Assembly (NCBI RefSeq): GCF_020184175.1
Contig: NC_065530.1
Span: 35,069,260 to 35,133,259, forward strand
Direction: 5' to 3'
DNA: 64,000 nucleotides
DNA from: Aphis gossypii
Taxonomy: Eukaryota; Arthropoda; Insecta; Hemiptera; Aphididae
Both the position numbers and the translations under genes were made by a program. Each line of letters begins with the position of its first letter. The stretch's first letter is position 1. Below are positions 1-10,974 of this stretch, piece after piece. Below the pieces are notes generated by a model. It saw only the letters and a program-made list of their open reading frames with translations. It was not told the origin of the DNA and ran no database searches.

Positions 1-146
1 AATACATTATTATCTGATATTTTCCTAATTACTTTCGAGGATTCCAATACGATTTTTCAGTTTACTAAACTTATTATTGCGTATTTCGATGGTTCCTAAA
101 CAATCGTTGGTCAAAAAAATGTTTAATTTTTTTATTGATAGTTATA

Positions 147-807
147 TTACTTTATTACATCAATACTTCTTATAATATTACTTTCTATAAACATCATTTT
201 ATTTCTCAGGTCGTCGATATTTGTGATCAACTTGTTCAAATTGTTTTTAACAGTTATCATGTCCAATTTTAAATATTGTATATCTTCACAATTATTTTTA
301 TTTTCGACTATAAATTTTTGCTTTTCCACCGTGTTTTGTAATTTCTGTACAATCTCTAACAATTTACACGTATCCGTTTTATTAATATCGTATGCTTGTG
401 CTAATTGCATCATGCATGGTTCTTGAAAACGATGCAACTGAAAGTTAAATCAAAATCATTTATATTAATATAATACGATTATTGTTCATTAATTTACTCA
501 ATAAATATTTATAAATACTTGTAATTCTCTATGTGTTTGTGTATCTTTTTCGACTCTATATGGCTCTAAAATTATTGAATTATGAAAGGTTTTTTAATTA
601 AAAAATATTTTTATATTAGTTAAAAAAAAAAAAAACACAACAACCTTCTAATGTCTTAACTTTCTGCTCCAAAATATTTGTAGGAACGTCTATATTAATA
701 TTTGGAAGTTCATTTCCTGTTTTGGCATCATGAAATGTCTCACCATTCATGTCATCCTTACAATATAAATAAGTATAATATTTCTTCTTAGTTTGTATTA
801 CCAACAA
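147..807 (-). CDS. Unrecognised gene fragment, two exon-like open segments
   Basis: Two minus-strand open segments look like neighbouring exons. The upstream one (about 785 down to 647) follows a possible acceptor (tattgtaag) and reads an acidic stretch including DDMNGETFHDAKTGNELP and ending near VKTLE. The downstream one (about 437 to 147) follows a good acceptor (aactttcag) and reads roughly 95 residues beginning LHRFQEPCMMQLAQAYDINK, then a heptad-rich Leu/Ile/Asn coiled-coil segment ending at a TAA stop. The donor that would join them directly is poor (GTTGTT, with mismatched phase), so another exon may lie between, or they may belong to different transcripts. I recognise no family. No start codon is assigned and the 5' end is not seen. 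Confidence 0.35.
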
Positions 808-1729
808 TGTATTTATTTAGCATATTATTATTATTATACATTATATTTCCTTTAAATATAATACCTACCTTTCTATATTACTTCAAAAGAGTTTTTGTAT
901 CTTAATATTTTCAAACATTTTTTATTGAATGTCAGAAAATATTATGTAAATTAATGATGATAGATTATTCACAAAATGTGTTTGGAATTTGGTCACGCTC
1001 CATTAAAAAAAAAGAAAAAACGATTTCTATTGACTTATAAATAATTATAACACTCTTTCTAGCTATAAAATACGTAAGGAACTTATTAGAAATAAGCTAA
1101 TTAAATTTTTCATTTTAATATTTAATCAGATATTACAAAACGGTATGCTAAACTATTATACATTATAAATAATAATATAATGTATATATTTTATTTACCT
1201 TTAAATCATCATTAGCTGAAGTGCTTGACCAGTATTTTAATATGAATAATATGTAATAACGAATTTTATTATACATTACGATTTTCGATAATCCCTATAT
1301 TAAAACTGTTCAAAAATTAATTATATAAATGCAATTTGATTAAATGATCAAAGATATTCTTTTGTGTACACTGTACATAATAATATATTACCATGTCGTT
1401 GTTATGTTTCGATTTTTAAGCCAGATAAAATATAACAAACAAATTATTATTTAATTTTTCAAATATGAAGTTTACATAAAGTAGCAGGCTAAATTAATTC
1501 TTCTGAGGTTAAATGGAGTTTTAGGGGGGGGGGGACGATAGAAAAACCAAAATTTTATTTTTACAAATTAATTTCAATGTATTTATGGTTAAAAAATAAG
1601 ATAAGTAGCATTAATAAAAGAATAGTTTTAGAATTAGGTTCGATAAAATATATATTTTTACTTATTTCTATTAAAGGCTTATGAATAAATACAGCTGTAG
1701 ATTTCTATTCTTGTGGTTGTTGAAATCCC

Positions 1730-2002
1730 TTAACAATTCTTCTTATTTAAGTTTTCCGTCAGTTTAGACTCAAACGCCAATAAAGCCAAGTTTGAAAGCC
1801 GGTTATGCTTCATAGATTGCCTTTGTGGATTTTCAATACGAGTTAAACAAGAAAATGTTGGTTCAAAAACTGCTGAACTACATCCAAATACTTCAACTGA
1901 AACTATCATTTTAAATGTTTCTTTAAATGCTTTGCGTTGTTTATCAAGCTCTATTAACATGTCCTTATTAGAAATACTATTTTTTTTTATATAATTGTTC
2001 AC
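1730..2002 (-). pseudogene. hAT-type transposase C-terminal relic
   Basis: A 90-residue open stretch on the minus strand contains SAVFEPTFSCLTRIENPQ followed by RQSMKHNRLSNLALLAFE. This has the form of the C-terminal dimerisation segment of hAT transposases and ZMYM/DUF4371-like hAT-derived proteins (a Ser-Phe-Ser-x-Leu-x-Arg-Ile core, then an Arg-Leu-x-x-Leu-Ala-Leu helix). The rest of the transposase (zinc finger, catalytic Asp/Asp/Glu region) is not visible upstream, so this is a fragment. The family call rests on motif recall only. Confidence 0.4.
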
Positions 2003-2264
2003 ACAAATTATTTCTTTTTTTGAGGGAATATTAATATTAAGATCTTAAGACCATACTCTTTTTTTCTAATATATCAGTTTAATGACCTATAGTGTATTTC
2101 ATCGATTTGTTCAGTTATTATTAATATGAGTGTATAATTTTTTTTTTTTAAATTACATTTTTACTTTAAAAAAAACATTACATTTGGGCGCTGTTTGCGC
2201 TATTTGTTTGATATTTTCTCTTCTATCTATTCTATTGAACGGATTGAGCATCAAAAATGGTTTG

Positions 2265-2460
2265 CAGTGACGTAATCACGAAAAATAGTGGGTACCATAA
2301 TTGACCCTAAAAACCTGAAAGTTACGGTGTGACGCGTGAGTACCAAAATTGTTACTCAAAACGTTAGAACAAATATAATTAAAATATGTAAAATATGAAA
2401 GCCTAGAATACTAATCACGTGAGTATCAATTATGGTACGCATGGCATTCAATCTATACAG
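2265..2460. repeat. Short inverted-repeat element, possible MITE
   Basis: The 12-mer taccataattga near 2291 recurs as its reverse complement tcaattatggta near 2425, with further related words (gagtaccaaaattgttact) between them. This could be a decayed foldback element or chance in AT-rich DNA. No coding content is seen. Confidence 0.25.
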
Positions 2461-2536
2461 CAGAGTCGTACCCACCTGCATACTCTTTTAATATTAGAAT
2501 AAATTTGATCCATCATTAAATATATTTTAGTTTGAC

Positions 2537-2846
2537 CATCGTTTTTTAAACTTTTTTAACCATCTAACCCTTTTTAATATTCACTTAAATCGTGGATCCC
2601 CAACGCTTTTTTTTTTAAATATTTTTAGCTACTGTTATATTAAGCTTTCAATAAGTTATTACTGCTCGATTATTACAACCTCTATTTTGTTTTAATAGTT
2701 GTAACGCTTTAAATATTTGTTTCCCCGCTAGTCGCTACTAATATTTAGTTAGATTTTTTAAAATAATTTTATTGAATATTTTGAAAAAAAGCATTTTAGT
2801 TTTTCGGAACCCTATGGTTCCGCGGAACACAGTTTAAGAAACGCTG
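2537..2846. mobile_element. hAT-type MITE with terminal inverted repeats
   Basis: The left end reads catcgttttttaaact and the right end, as reverse complement, reads cagcgtttcttaaact: 14 of 16 positions match, and the cagcgtttctt form is typical of hAT ends. Next to the right end lies an inner ggttccgcggaacac motif, also common in hAT MITEs. The flanks are gtttgac on the left and gtttagac on the right, which fits an 8-bp target duplication that has lost one base on the left. The 310-bp interior is AT-rich and non-coding. Confidence 0.6.
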
Positions 2847-2849
2847 GTT

Positions 2850-5380
2850 TAGACTATACTCGTACGGCCTGACGTTGGGTAAAATTAAAATTTTAAACAT
2901 CTACTTTGTAAAATATAAAATAGATGCTCATGACTCAATTCAAAATAAAATATCTAAAAAAAATGCGTGGAGTCAACATTTTGATAATATTAATTTATAT
3001 TAGGCATAAGTATTCACTCTAATGTTAAAAATAAGTAATATCTGGTAATACTGTAATAGATTAAATGGATTACTTAGAAAGTTAGTTTGAACGTAAAATT
3101 GTTGATGTTGCACTTTAGTAGTCAACGTCAAAATTGAAAAGAGCAAGGCGTGTATAACGTCCTCATAAGTATTAACAAGAAAAAATTTTTATATTGACTT
3201 AATGACATCTACTAATTGTAAAGTAGGTATGAGGTAACTATTATTATTTATTATTGCAGGACTAATGGATACTGATTACGTACTAATTTCTAGTACTACC
3301 TATATAGTATCTATATACATGGCAAAATATAATATAGTCGTATTAAAGAATTGTATATCATAGTATGATCTTCTATCAGTAAAGATAATAATTACGTATA
3401 TAATATCTGTATTGAAATGTTTTTAAATAATAAGTTAAAAAATAATATAACAATTGTATTGAATTAATCCATTAAATTTAATTATTGTTTAAATATTATA
3501 CAACATTATCACATTATCATTATAAAGCTATTAATTATTCATATCTTAAGTTTCTAATATCGATATTTTGAATGAGTTAATATGGATTTTGTGATTCGTT
3601 GTTTAAATAAAGATAACAAAGAAAAAAATTGTTTTGTTTATTTATACAATTAAGTATACATATTATATGGAGTATAAAACTACATTTTCAACATAATTAT
3701 TTAAAATAGCATTACGAGATAAAATATACCCTATTTATCTATTATACATATTGCATAATGGACAATTCGATAATACAATGTACAGTATCTAGTTATTTTA
3801 AATTATTTGTTATTCTAATATATTAGATTAAAACTTAAATTTATTAAGTAATCTTAGAGTAAAATCGTTTATTGTTAAAAATACAGAAGATAATATTTTT
3901 GAATTTTTGAGGGTATGATATTTCGATTTTAATGTTATTTAAATTTGTATTCGACTTTCAAATAAAAAAAAAAATGTTGTAAATTTAAGTGATGTTTAAA
4001 TTGTTTTGAGACAATATTTAGACAAATCAATATGTCATACACTCAAAAATATTATTCTCTGTCGTTTTTGCATTAAGTAATTTTACTCTAAGATTATTCA
4101 AAAATATAGAAAACAATGTGTTTTGACTGTGTATAATATTGTTGCACACGGGCCCAGATAAAAAAAATAACAGGGCGCTGACCTCCTCGTTTTTAGTCTT
4201 TAATAATAATTGTGATTTAATAATTGTTGAAACACATTTTAAATATTATTACAATATTAGAAAGTTGTGTACAGTTAAATTTATTAAATTTACCCTAGTA
4301 TATGTACTATTATATACTATATCACTTGCCACTTACCTATAACTTGTAAGTCAGCAATGTTAACTAATAATTACTGGTGACATATTTAGGCATTATGAGT
4401 ATGTATCCTGAAATGATATTTTATTATTACCCCTTCCCAACGATAAATGTATATACTTATACTTATAACTGATCCGTATTCAATAAAATATATAATATTG
4501 AATATATTTTGTAAAAATTAAACAATACAATTAAAATAATTTTAATATTTAACCAAAAGCTACTGAATACAATATTATGTATTATAGAAAAATTAAGAGC
4601 GTGCCCTGCTAATACATTAAAAAAATGATTCAATATTCAACATTAAATATGGTAATACAATCTTGAATCTTGTCGGTAGTTAGAAGGGTGGAAAATGATT
4701 AATACATTGCCTCACTAAAAAAATACTTACATACCTAAAAGTTATTGATATGTATAATTATAGTATTTTTAGTTATTAACTAGATATTAATTAATACTTA
4801 AATATATAGATATTTATTTTCCCCTCTCTAAAATTTGATGTCTGTCCCTTTTAAATGAACCATTGATGTTACAATGTTCATACTATCTGGAATGATGAAT
4901 AGAAAGCCCATTGTTAATTTTTTACTCTTTATTTTATTATAATGAAATAATATAGATACCCACGAAATAATTTTACCATATTATAATTAAATATTAATGT
5001 AGGTATTCTAATAGGTAACAAAAAATATAATATTAAAAACAAAACGCGTATTAAGTTAATCAACTCATCAATATGACAATATTTTACAAAGTAGTGTTAT
5101 TGTTCTAAACATTTATATCAATTATAAAAGTTAATTTTAGATAATAAAATATCTATTAACGTATTTATATAACAATAGATTTTAGATAAGGTAAAAAAAA
5201 ACACCGTAATGACCTGATAAATATGAGTGTAAAAAACCAATTATTTAAAAAAATATATTCATAATTTATAATAAAAAGTAAAAACACTTGAAAATATTTT
5301 AAAAGATTCTTCTGAGAAAAACTTACGAATAAATAATTATCATTCAATTATTTCATTCGAGTATGAGGGTATGTATGTAA
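2850..5380. other. AT-rich intergenic DNA, no gene seen
   Basis: Only short chance frames occur here. A fragment near 4143-4190 (gggcccagata, then cagggcgctgacc) looks like part of a dispersed repeat. I see no splice-supported exon or RNA gene. Confidence 0.5.
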
Positions 5381-5386
5381 TAATGG

Positions 5387-5394
5387 TATAAATA
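5387..5394 (+). promoter_or_regulatory. TATA box of the cathepsin B-like gene
   Basis: TATAAATA lies 112 bp upstream of the ATG at 5506. A GCAGT initiator-like word sits at 5429-5433, slightly further downstream than the usual 30 bp. The assignment follows from position and from the intact gene downstream. Confidence 0.55.
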
Positions 5395-5505
5395 CAGTTT
5401 ATATTTGAAAAACTAATCCCATTACATTGCAGTTGTATCAGCAGACTGCAACTGCGGATGTTGTAATTCATTTTATTTTTAATACATTTAAAAAAAAAAT
5501 CAATT

Positions 5506-7336
5506 ATGGCTAGGGTATTAATTTTATTGTCTGTGATTTTGTTCAGTGTCTATATGACAGAACAAGCTTACTTTTTGGAAAAAGATTACATCAACAAAAT
5601 CAATGAACAAGCAACAACATGGAAGGTAAGTTTTACAACATACATTTTATACAAGTGTGATTCACCCATTTTTTTTTTTTTTTTTTTGTAAAGAATTTAT
5701 TAAAATTCTAATTTTGGGAATTTTTAAATACACTGAACCATATATTTTCAAATTTGTACTACCTGTAATTTGTACTTTGTATTATTTCTTATTAGGCTAT
5801 AATATATTAGAATATTTTATTATATTTTAATATTATATCTATTTGTATTAATGTCACAGTAAGAAACAGTATGTTAGATTCTATTGACTGTTATATAATG
5901 TTTGTACCTATACCTATAGGCTATAATTATATTTATTCACTTTTAAATTAATGTAGAAAAAAAGTGTTAATATTTTATATTGGTGTTTTTATTTACTTAC
6001 ATTTATATGTACATTAGGCCGGTGTTAATTTCGATCCAAAAACACCAAAGGAACACATCTTAAAACTTTTGGGATCCAAAGGAGTACAAATTCCAAGCAA
6101 AGTTAACTACAAAATGTACAAATCAGAAGACGAAAACTACGATAACTTATTGGGCAGAATCCCGAGAAAATTCGATGCAAGGAAAAAATGGAGGAATTGT
6201 AAAACTATCGGAGCAATCCGAGATCAAGGAAATTGCGGATCGTGTTGGGTATGTGTGTATATTATATTTAATAAACATTTATTTATTTTACATCATATTA
6301 TATACACTATAAATTAGTTGGTGAAAAAACTAAAATATTAATTTTCTTATTATTTCTTTGATAGGCATTAGCAACAAGTTCAGCATTTGCTGACCGTTTA
6401 TGTGTAGCTTCAAATGGAAATTTTAATCAACTTTTATCCGCAGAAGAGTTAACTTTCTGTTGTCATAAGTGTGGTTTTGGATGTAACGGAGGTTACCCAA
6501 TAAAGGCTTGGGAACGTTTTATGAAACACGGTTTGGTTACCGGAGGAGATTATAAATCAGGAGAGGTAGGGAAATAATTATATTTATAGAAAAGCGCTTA
6601 TATACATTTGATCGTGTATAGGGTTTATTATTAATTTGTGTATTTTTAGGGTTGTGAACCATACAGAGTACCACCTTGCCCCTACGACGAATTAGGAAAC
6701 AATACTTGCGCTGGTAAACCGAGGGAACAAAATCATAGATGCACAAGGATATGTTACGGAGATCAAGACCTCGATTATGACGAGGATCACAGATACAGTA
6801 TGGTTTCTTTAGATAATATTTTATATATAAATCTTAGAATTACCATTCAACTCTATATATTATTATAATATGATTTTAACCAACACAATATTATGATTAT
6901 AGCAAGAGATTCGTATTACCTTACATACGGCAGTATCCAAAAGGACGTTTTAACTTATGGTCCCATTGAAGCATCTTTTGATGTTTATGACGATTTTCCC
7001 AGTTACAAGTCCGGTACCTAAGCTTAATTTACAATTGTAGTGAACTCTTAAATTTAAATAAATTATTGTTTGAATAATTTATTATAGTTTTTAAACTTAT
7101 TAACATCAATTTAAATACTTTTAGGGGTCTACATTCGATCGGAAAACGCTTCATATTTAGGAGGACATGCCGCGAAATTGATTGGATGGGGTGAAGAATA
7201 CGGAGTACCATATTGGCTTATGGTTAACTCGTGGAACGCAGATTGGGGTGACAATGGTCTTTTCAAAATCCAACGAGGTACAAACGAATGTGGAATCGAC
7301 AATTCGACTACTGGTGGTGTACCAGTAACTAATTAA
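5506..7336 (+). CDS. Cathepsin B-like cysteine protease, six exons
   Basis: Exons 5506-5625, 6018-6248, 6365-6565, 6650-6797, 6903-7013 and 7125-7336 join in phase through GT-AG introns into 340 residues, the usual cathepsin B length. Residues 1-20 form a signal peptide, so the product should enter the secretory or lysosomal route. The propeptide precedes a mature start near PRKFDARKKW. The active-site Cys is in DQGNCGSCW (end of exon 2), CNGGYP is present in exon 3, the His is in GGHAAKLIGWG and the Asn in VNSWNADWG. The occluding-loop region (exon 4, PPCPYDELGNNTC) lacks the adjacent His pair that gives cathepsin B its dipeptidyl-carboxypeptidase activity, so endopeptidase action is more likely (inference). 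CGSCWAL replaces the usual CGSCWAF. A TATA box lies upstream and a polyadenylation signal downstream. No frameshift is seen. Aphids carry many such paralogues; which one this is cannot be told from sequence alone. Confidence 0.93.
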
Positions 7337-7383
7337 GTGTAACATAAATGATAAATTAAAAAAAAAAAATGATTTAATGTTTA

Positions 7384-7389
7384 AATAAA
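7384..7389 (+). terminator. Polyadenylation signal of cathepsin B-like gene
   Basis: AATAAA lies 48 bp after the stop codon and is followed by a GT/T-rich stretch (agtttttgtttatttt), the usual downstream element. Confidence 0.65.
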
Positions 7390-7703
7390 ACTAGTTTTTG
7401 TTTATTTTGAATATTTTATTTTCGACTTCCTTTTACATTGTACCTACCTACGAGCTATGACAGCTACGCAAGTACATTATGACTATAATTGTTAAGACAC
7501 TATAATAATTAATGGAAAATATCAATAAACGTAAAATAATATATGGAATATAATATACTTAATTATAATTAAGTTAATTATATTTTAGAAACTTAATAGT
7601 AATCTAAACTTATAAGTAATAACATTACAAACCTAATTTAATTTCAATAATCATTAGGTACATTTAAAATTTGGTTTTATATGGAGTGACCTACCTGTCA
7701 ATT

Positions 7704-7817
7704 TCATGTCGATTTAAATTTATCTGAGAGGGCTGCACGTATGCTCACATTTTCTCTTTCATTGAAATCTAAAATCTTGATTTTTACCTCTACGGTTAGA
7801 TATTTTTGTTTAGACAT
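7704..7817 (-). pseudogene. pogo/Tigger-like transposase N-terminal relic
   Basis: About 37 residues starting MSKQKYLTVEVKIKILDF and continuing ERENVSIRAALSDKF resemble the CENP-B/pogo N-terminal helix-turn-helix (x-K-x-K-x-L-T-x-x-x-K-I-K-I-L-x-F, then S-I-R-x-L-A-x-K-F). The frame stops straight after this motif, and no DDE domain is visible nearby. It may also be a fragment of a domesticated CENP-B-domain gene, but the surroundings are repeat-rich. Confidence 0.4.
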
Positions 7818-7909
7818 CATCGAAAATGCGTAGTTCGGCAAACCGTCAATTGATAATAAACACATACATACGTTGAAGATAAAATTTATAACTAACTCGC
7901 GTTTCATCG

Positions 7910-8930
7910 TGGTATCGTAAAAATTTGATAAGATGACTACATATACATTTAATAATAATTTAAGATTTCTCTACTTTGGATATTTCACAGTTCATGGAGT
8001 ATTTTTCTAAACAATTGGGAAAATTATTTATATTTTTACCGTCATATTTGGAGTACCCTGTGCCCACCACTTATACGTTTAATATGTTTAATTTTTCCTA
8101 TAGACATATAAAACAATTAGATAGAGGATTGAAGTCAGCAGCCATGTGCTAACATGGACAAATTTTACTATGAAAATAAATTCGTTATTTTTATTGTTAT
8201 CATTTTATCAATATAGCTATCCATTGAGTTATTTTGTTAACATTACCCTATTGGCATATGTCCGCACGACTTCAACGTTTATAAGGGAATGTAATACACA
8301 GTCCGCTATTTAGTTGTTTTATATGTTTAATATTTTTCCTATACGGCCAAAAACACTTGACAGGACCAAAAAATCTGATTAGGTTAGACACAGAGATGGC
8401 CATTTTTGTAAGTTTATCTGTACCAGCGCTTATTCTAATGGGCAGTTTAGTAGGCAGTAGGACCCTAAATTGGGTAGTAGGAAGAATAAAAAGGGCATTT
8501 GACTTTATGAATATGGGCACCTTACAAAAATATAATTTTCCTTACATAAAATAATCGAATTACTACAGAATATTTTAAATTAGTATAATTTTTAAACCCA
8601 ACCTTTAGTTGGTAAATAATATAGTTATGTAAGGGTATGACAATCTTTGGTACTTTGATGATTGATTAATCTATGTGAAATATAGAAATACGAATTACGA
8701 TTTGGTACTATCTATGTTATCGGCTAAGCTTATCGAAATAACATTGTAGACCATTTTTTAAAAATATTTTTCCACTCTAAGAAAATATTAATATATAATT
8801 TTAAGTAAATAATTAACAATTGAGTATTAGGTATATTCCAAATAAATTTCATAAAACAAACTTTTCACTGTGTTTGGGCAGTAGGTAAAAATCTGTAGAA
8901 TAAGCCCTGGTATTAATATGGTTTTTCACC
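7910..8930. other. Intergenic DNA, no supported gene
   Basis: A 65-codon frame at 8357-8554 (+) overlaps an 82-codon frame on the other strand. Neither has splice sites or a recognisable motif. Two related words ending in tttttcctata near 8075-8103 and 8315-8343 hint at an old dispersed repeat. Confidence 0.4.
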
Positions 8931-8935
8931 CACGG

Positions 8936-9812
8936 CATTCCCAAGATACCCTACACTTTCCTTAGAACATACGCTAATGATACCCTAATCTCAGCGACAC
9001 ATCAAGATTCATCAACCGCTTGTAGGATGGTCAAAACTCACCTAAATATGATTAACTTATGGACAAAAAGGTGGAAAATAAAAATTAATGAAAACAAGTC
9101 TACTCATGTAACTTTTACAATGCGCAAGTACATTTGCCCACCTGTCACGATTAACAATAAAGTAATTCCCTCGTCAGATGAAGTAAAATACCAAGGGTTA
9201 ATACTAAACAAACGCCTTAACTGGAGCTCATACCTAAAACAGAAACGAAAACCAGTGAAGTCTAGACTACATCTTCTGAGACCCCTATTAAAATCTAAAC
9301 TTTCTTTAACGAATAAACTTACGATATACAAATCAATAATTCATCCGGCTTAGGTATACAGCATTCAACTATGGAGGACAGCAAAGCCATCAAACGCCAA
9401 AACCTTGTAAGCCTTCCAATCCATATGCCTTAGCGTTATAACCTCTAATCCTTGATACGTAACCAACAAAAGCCTTCACAAAGACCTAAATATATCAACT
9501 CTTAACGACCTAGCCACATCTTATTACATGAAATTTCACTCAAAACTCCGTGCTCATTCAAATCCACTAATCAAAACTCTATCTTCAGCCTCACTCATTA
9601 CTAGAAGATTAAAAAGGTATAACCAAACCTGTTCAAAGCTAAAAAAAAAAAAATATTGATATGTAAATAAATAAAAAAAAAAACCTAATTTCTTGTCAGG
9701 TAGCACTGCTGGGAGCCTTCCTATTCTGTAATTAATGTTATTTTTATGTCACCATACTTACTTATTGTTCGTATAGATTGTAAATATACTTTTAACCAAT
9801 AATAAAAAAAAA
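8936..9812 (+). pseudogene. Jockey-like LINE reverse transcriptase 3' fragment
   Basis: The start reads GIPKIPYTFLRTYANDTLIS, a contracted version of the GIPQGS...TYADDT blocks of non-LTR reverse transcriptases. It continues through LNMINLWTKRWKIKINENKS, HVTFTMRKY, EVKYQGLILNKRLNWSSYLK and TIYKSIIHPA. After in-frame stops it goes on to IQLWRTAKPSNAKTL and a C-terminal thumb-like region ending near 9650. The 3' tail carries gtagcactgctgggagcctt and an A-rich end near 9805. The YADD-type Asp has become YAND, and stops are present at several codons, so this copy is dead. It belongs to the same family as the fragment at 28384. Confidence 0.7.
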
Positions 9813-10824
9813 AAACATAAAAAAGTTTGATAATATATCATTTCACACTCAAATATTTAAATATTTTATGTAGGTAAACACAGAAAATTGAAACTACTGA
9901 ATATATATTTTGGTATGATATATTCAGATTATATTGATATGCGTAATGCGTTAACAACTTTCATAAATCTATTATACAGTTTACGCGCATTATGATAATT
10001 ATTAATCTATTTAATTATTACAATGTGAATAAGATGCATCAAAACAATTATCACTATCACAAAAATAAAATTAAAAAATAATATAAAATTGCATATATTG
10101 TACGGAATTAATCCATAAGCAAATTAGGAACTGTTAAGTTATTCAAAATCTTTGAAGATTAATATAGGTACTGAGAAGCTTTATATTATACCAATACCTA
10201 ATATATTTTTCTTCGTAAAAAAACGCAACCTACCTTAGAAATATTTAAATAAAAAAATACACGTGTTTAATATAAGTAGGTATCTAATATATTGAAGTAA
10301 AATTTTTGTTTTTTACTTACAACCTAGGTTCACACCTTAGGTGCAATAATCTACATGGTATTTAACAGTACGACATTTTTATGTATTAATATAATAATAG
10401 TAGTATTAATTTAGTAGCCAGTAGGATACTAAATAGTAGTAGAACACTGTAGGTAAATGGATTTTATTATTTTATGATTATTATTTATTAGGTAAAAGTA
10501 TAACTAACAGATGATGTTTGAGTTTTCCAATTTTATATAAGATTCAACATACGTTATTCTTACAGAGATTAGAGTATATAATGATTTTAATATAGTAGTA
10601 CCTATTCACATTTTTTTATGAAAAATAACATAGGACAGTAAATTTGTTTATAAGTCTATGAACAATAATTATAATTTCTAAATAAGTTAAGTAACAGACC
10701 TATTATAAATAATTATAATTTACATAAATTTAAAGTTCTGGCCTAAAAGTTAAAATTGTGTTTGGCCATATGTATTGGTTGAATGAGCGTTTGTTGGTTT
10801 TTTATTATTATTATAATATCGCGC

Positions 10825-10836
10825 GTACATGGCAAC
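10825..10836 (+). promoter_or_regulatory. X-box-like motif, block 1 copy A
   Basis: gtacatggcaac: the right half matches the RFX X-box half-site (RGCAAC) exactly; the left half is weak. It lies 176 bp before the donor of first exon 1a. Equivalent motifs occur in all six promoter-like blocks of the two duplicated units at similar distances. Confidence 0.4.
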
Positions 10837-10974
10837 GACCACCTATACTTATTAATGCATTCTACACTTCTTTATCAGTTAGTATTGTTATTACTGTTTA
10901 GATTTTAATGATCAGAAATTCTCAATATTATAGTTAAAATTGTATTTAATGTCTATTGAATAGATATTGGAACT

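Noticed and set aside
8357..8554. 65-codon frame reading MTGPKNLIRLDTEMAIFV
   Set aside because: No recognisable family, opposed by a similar frame on the other strand, and surrounded by repeat debris.
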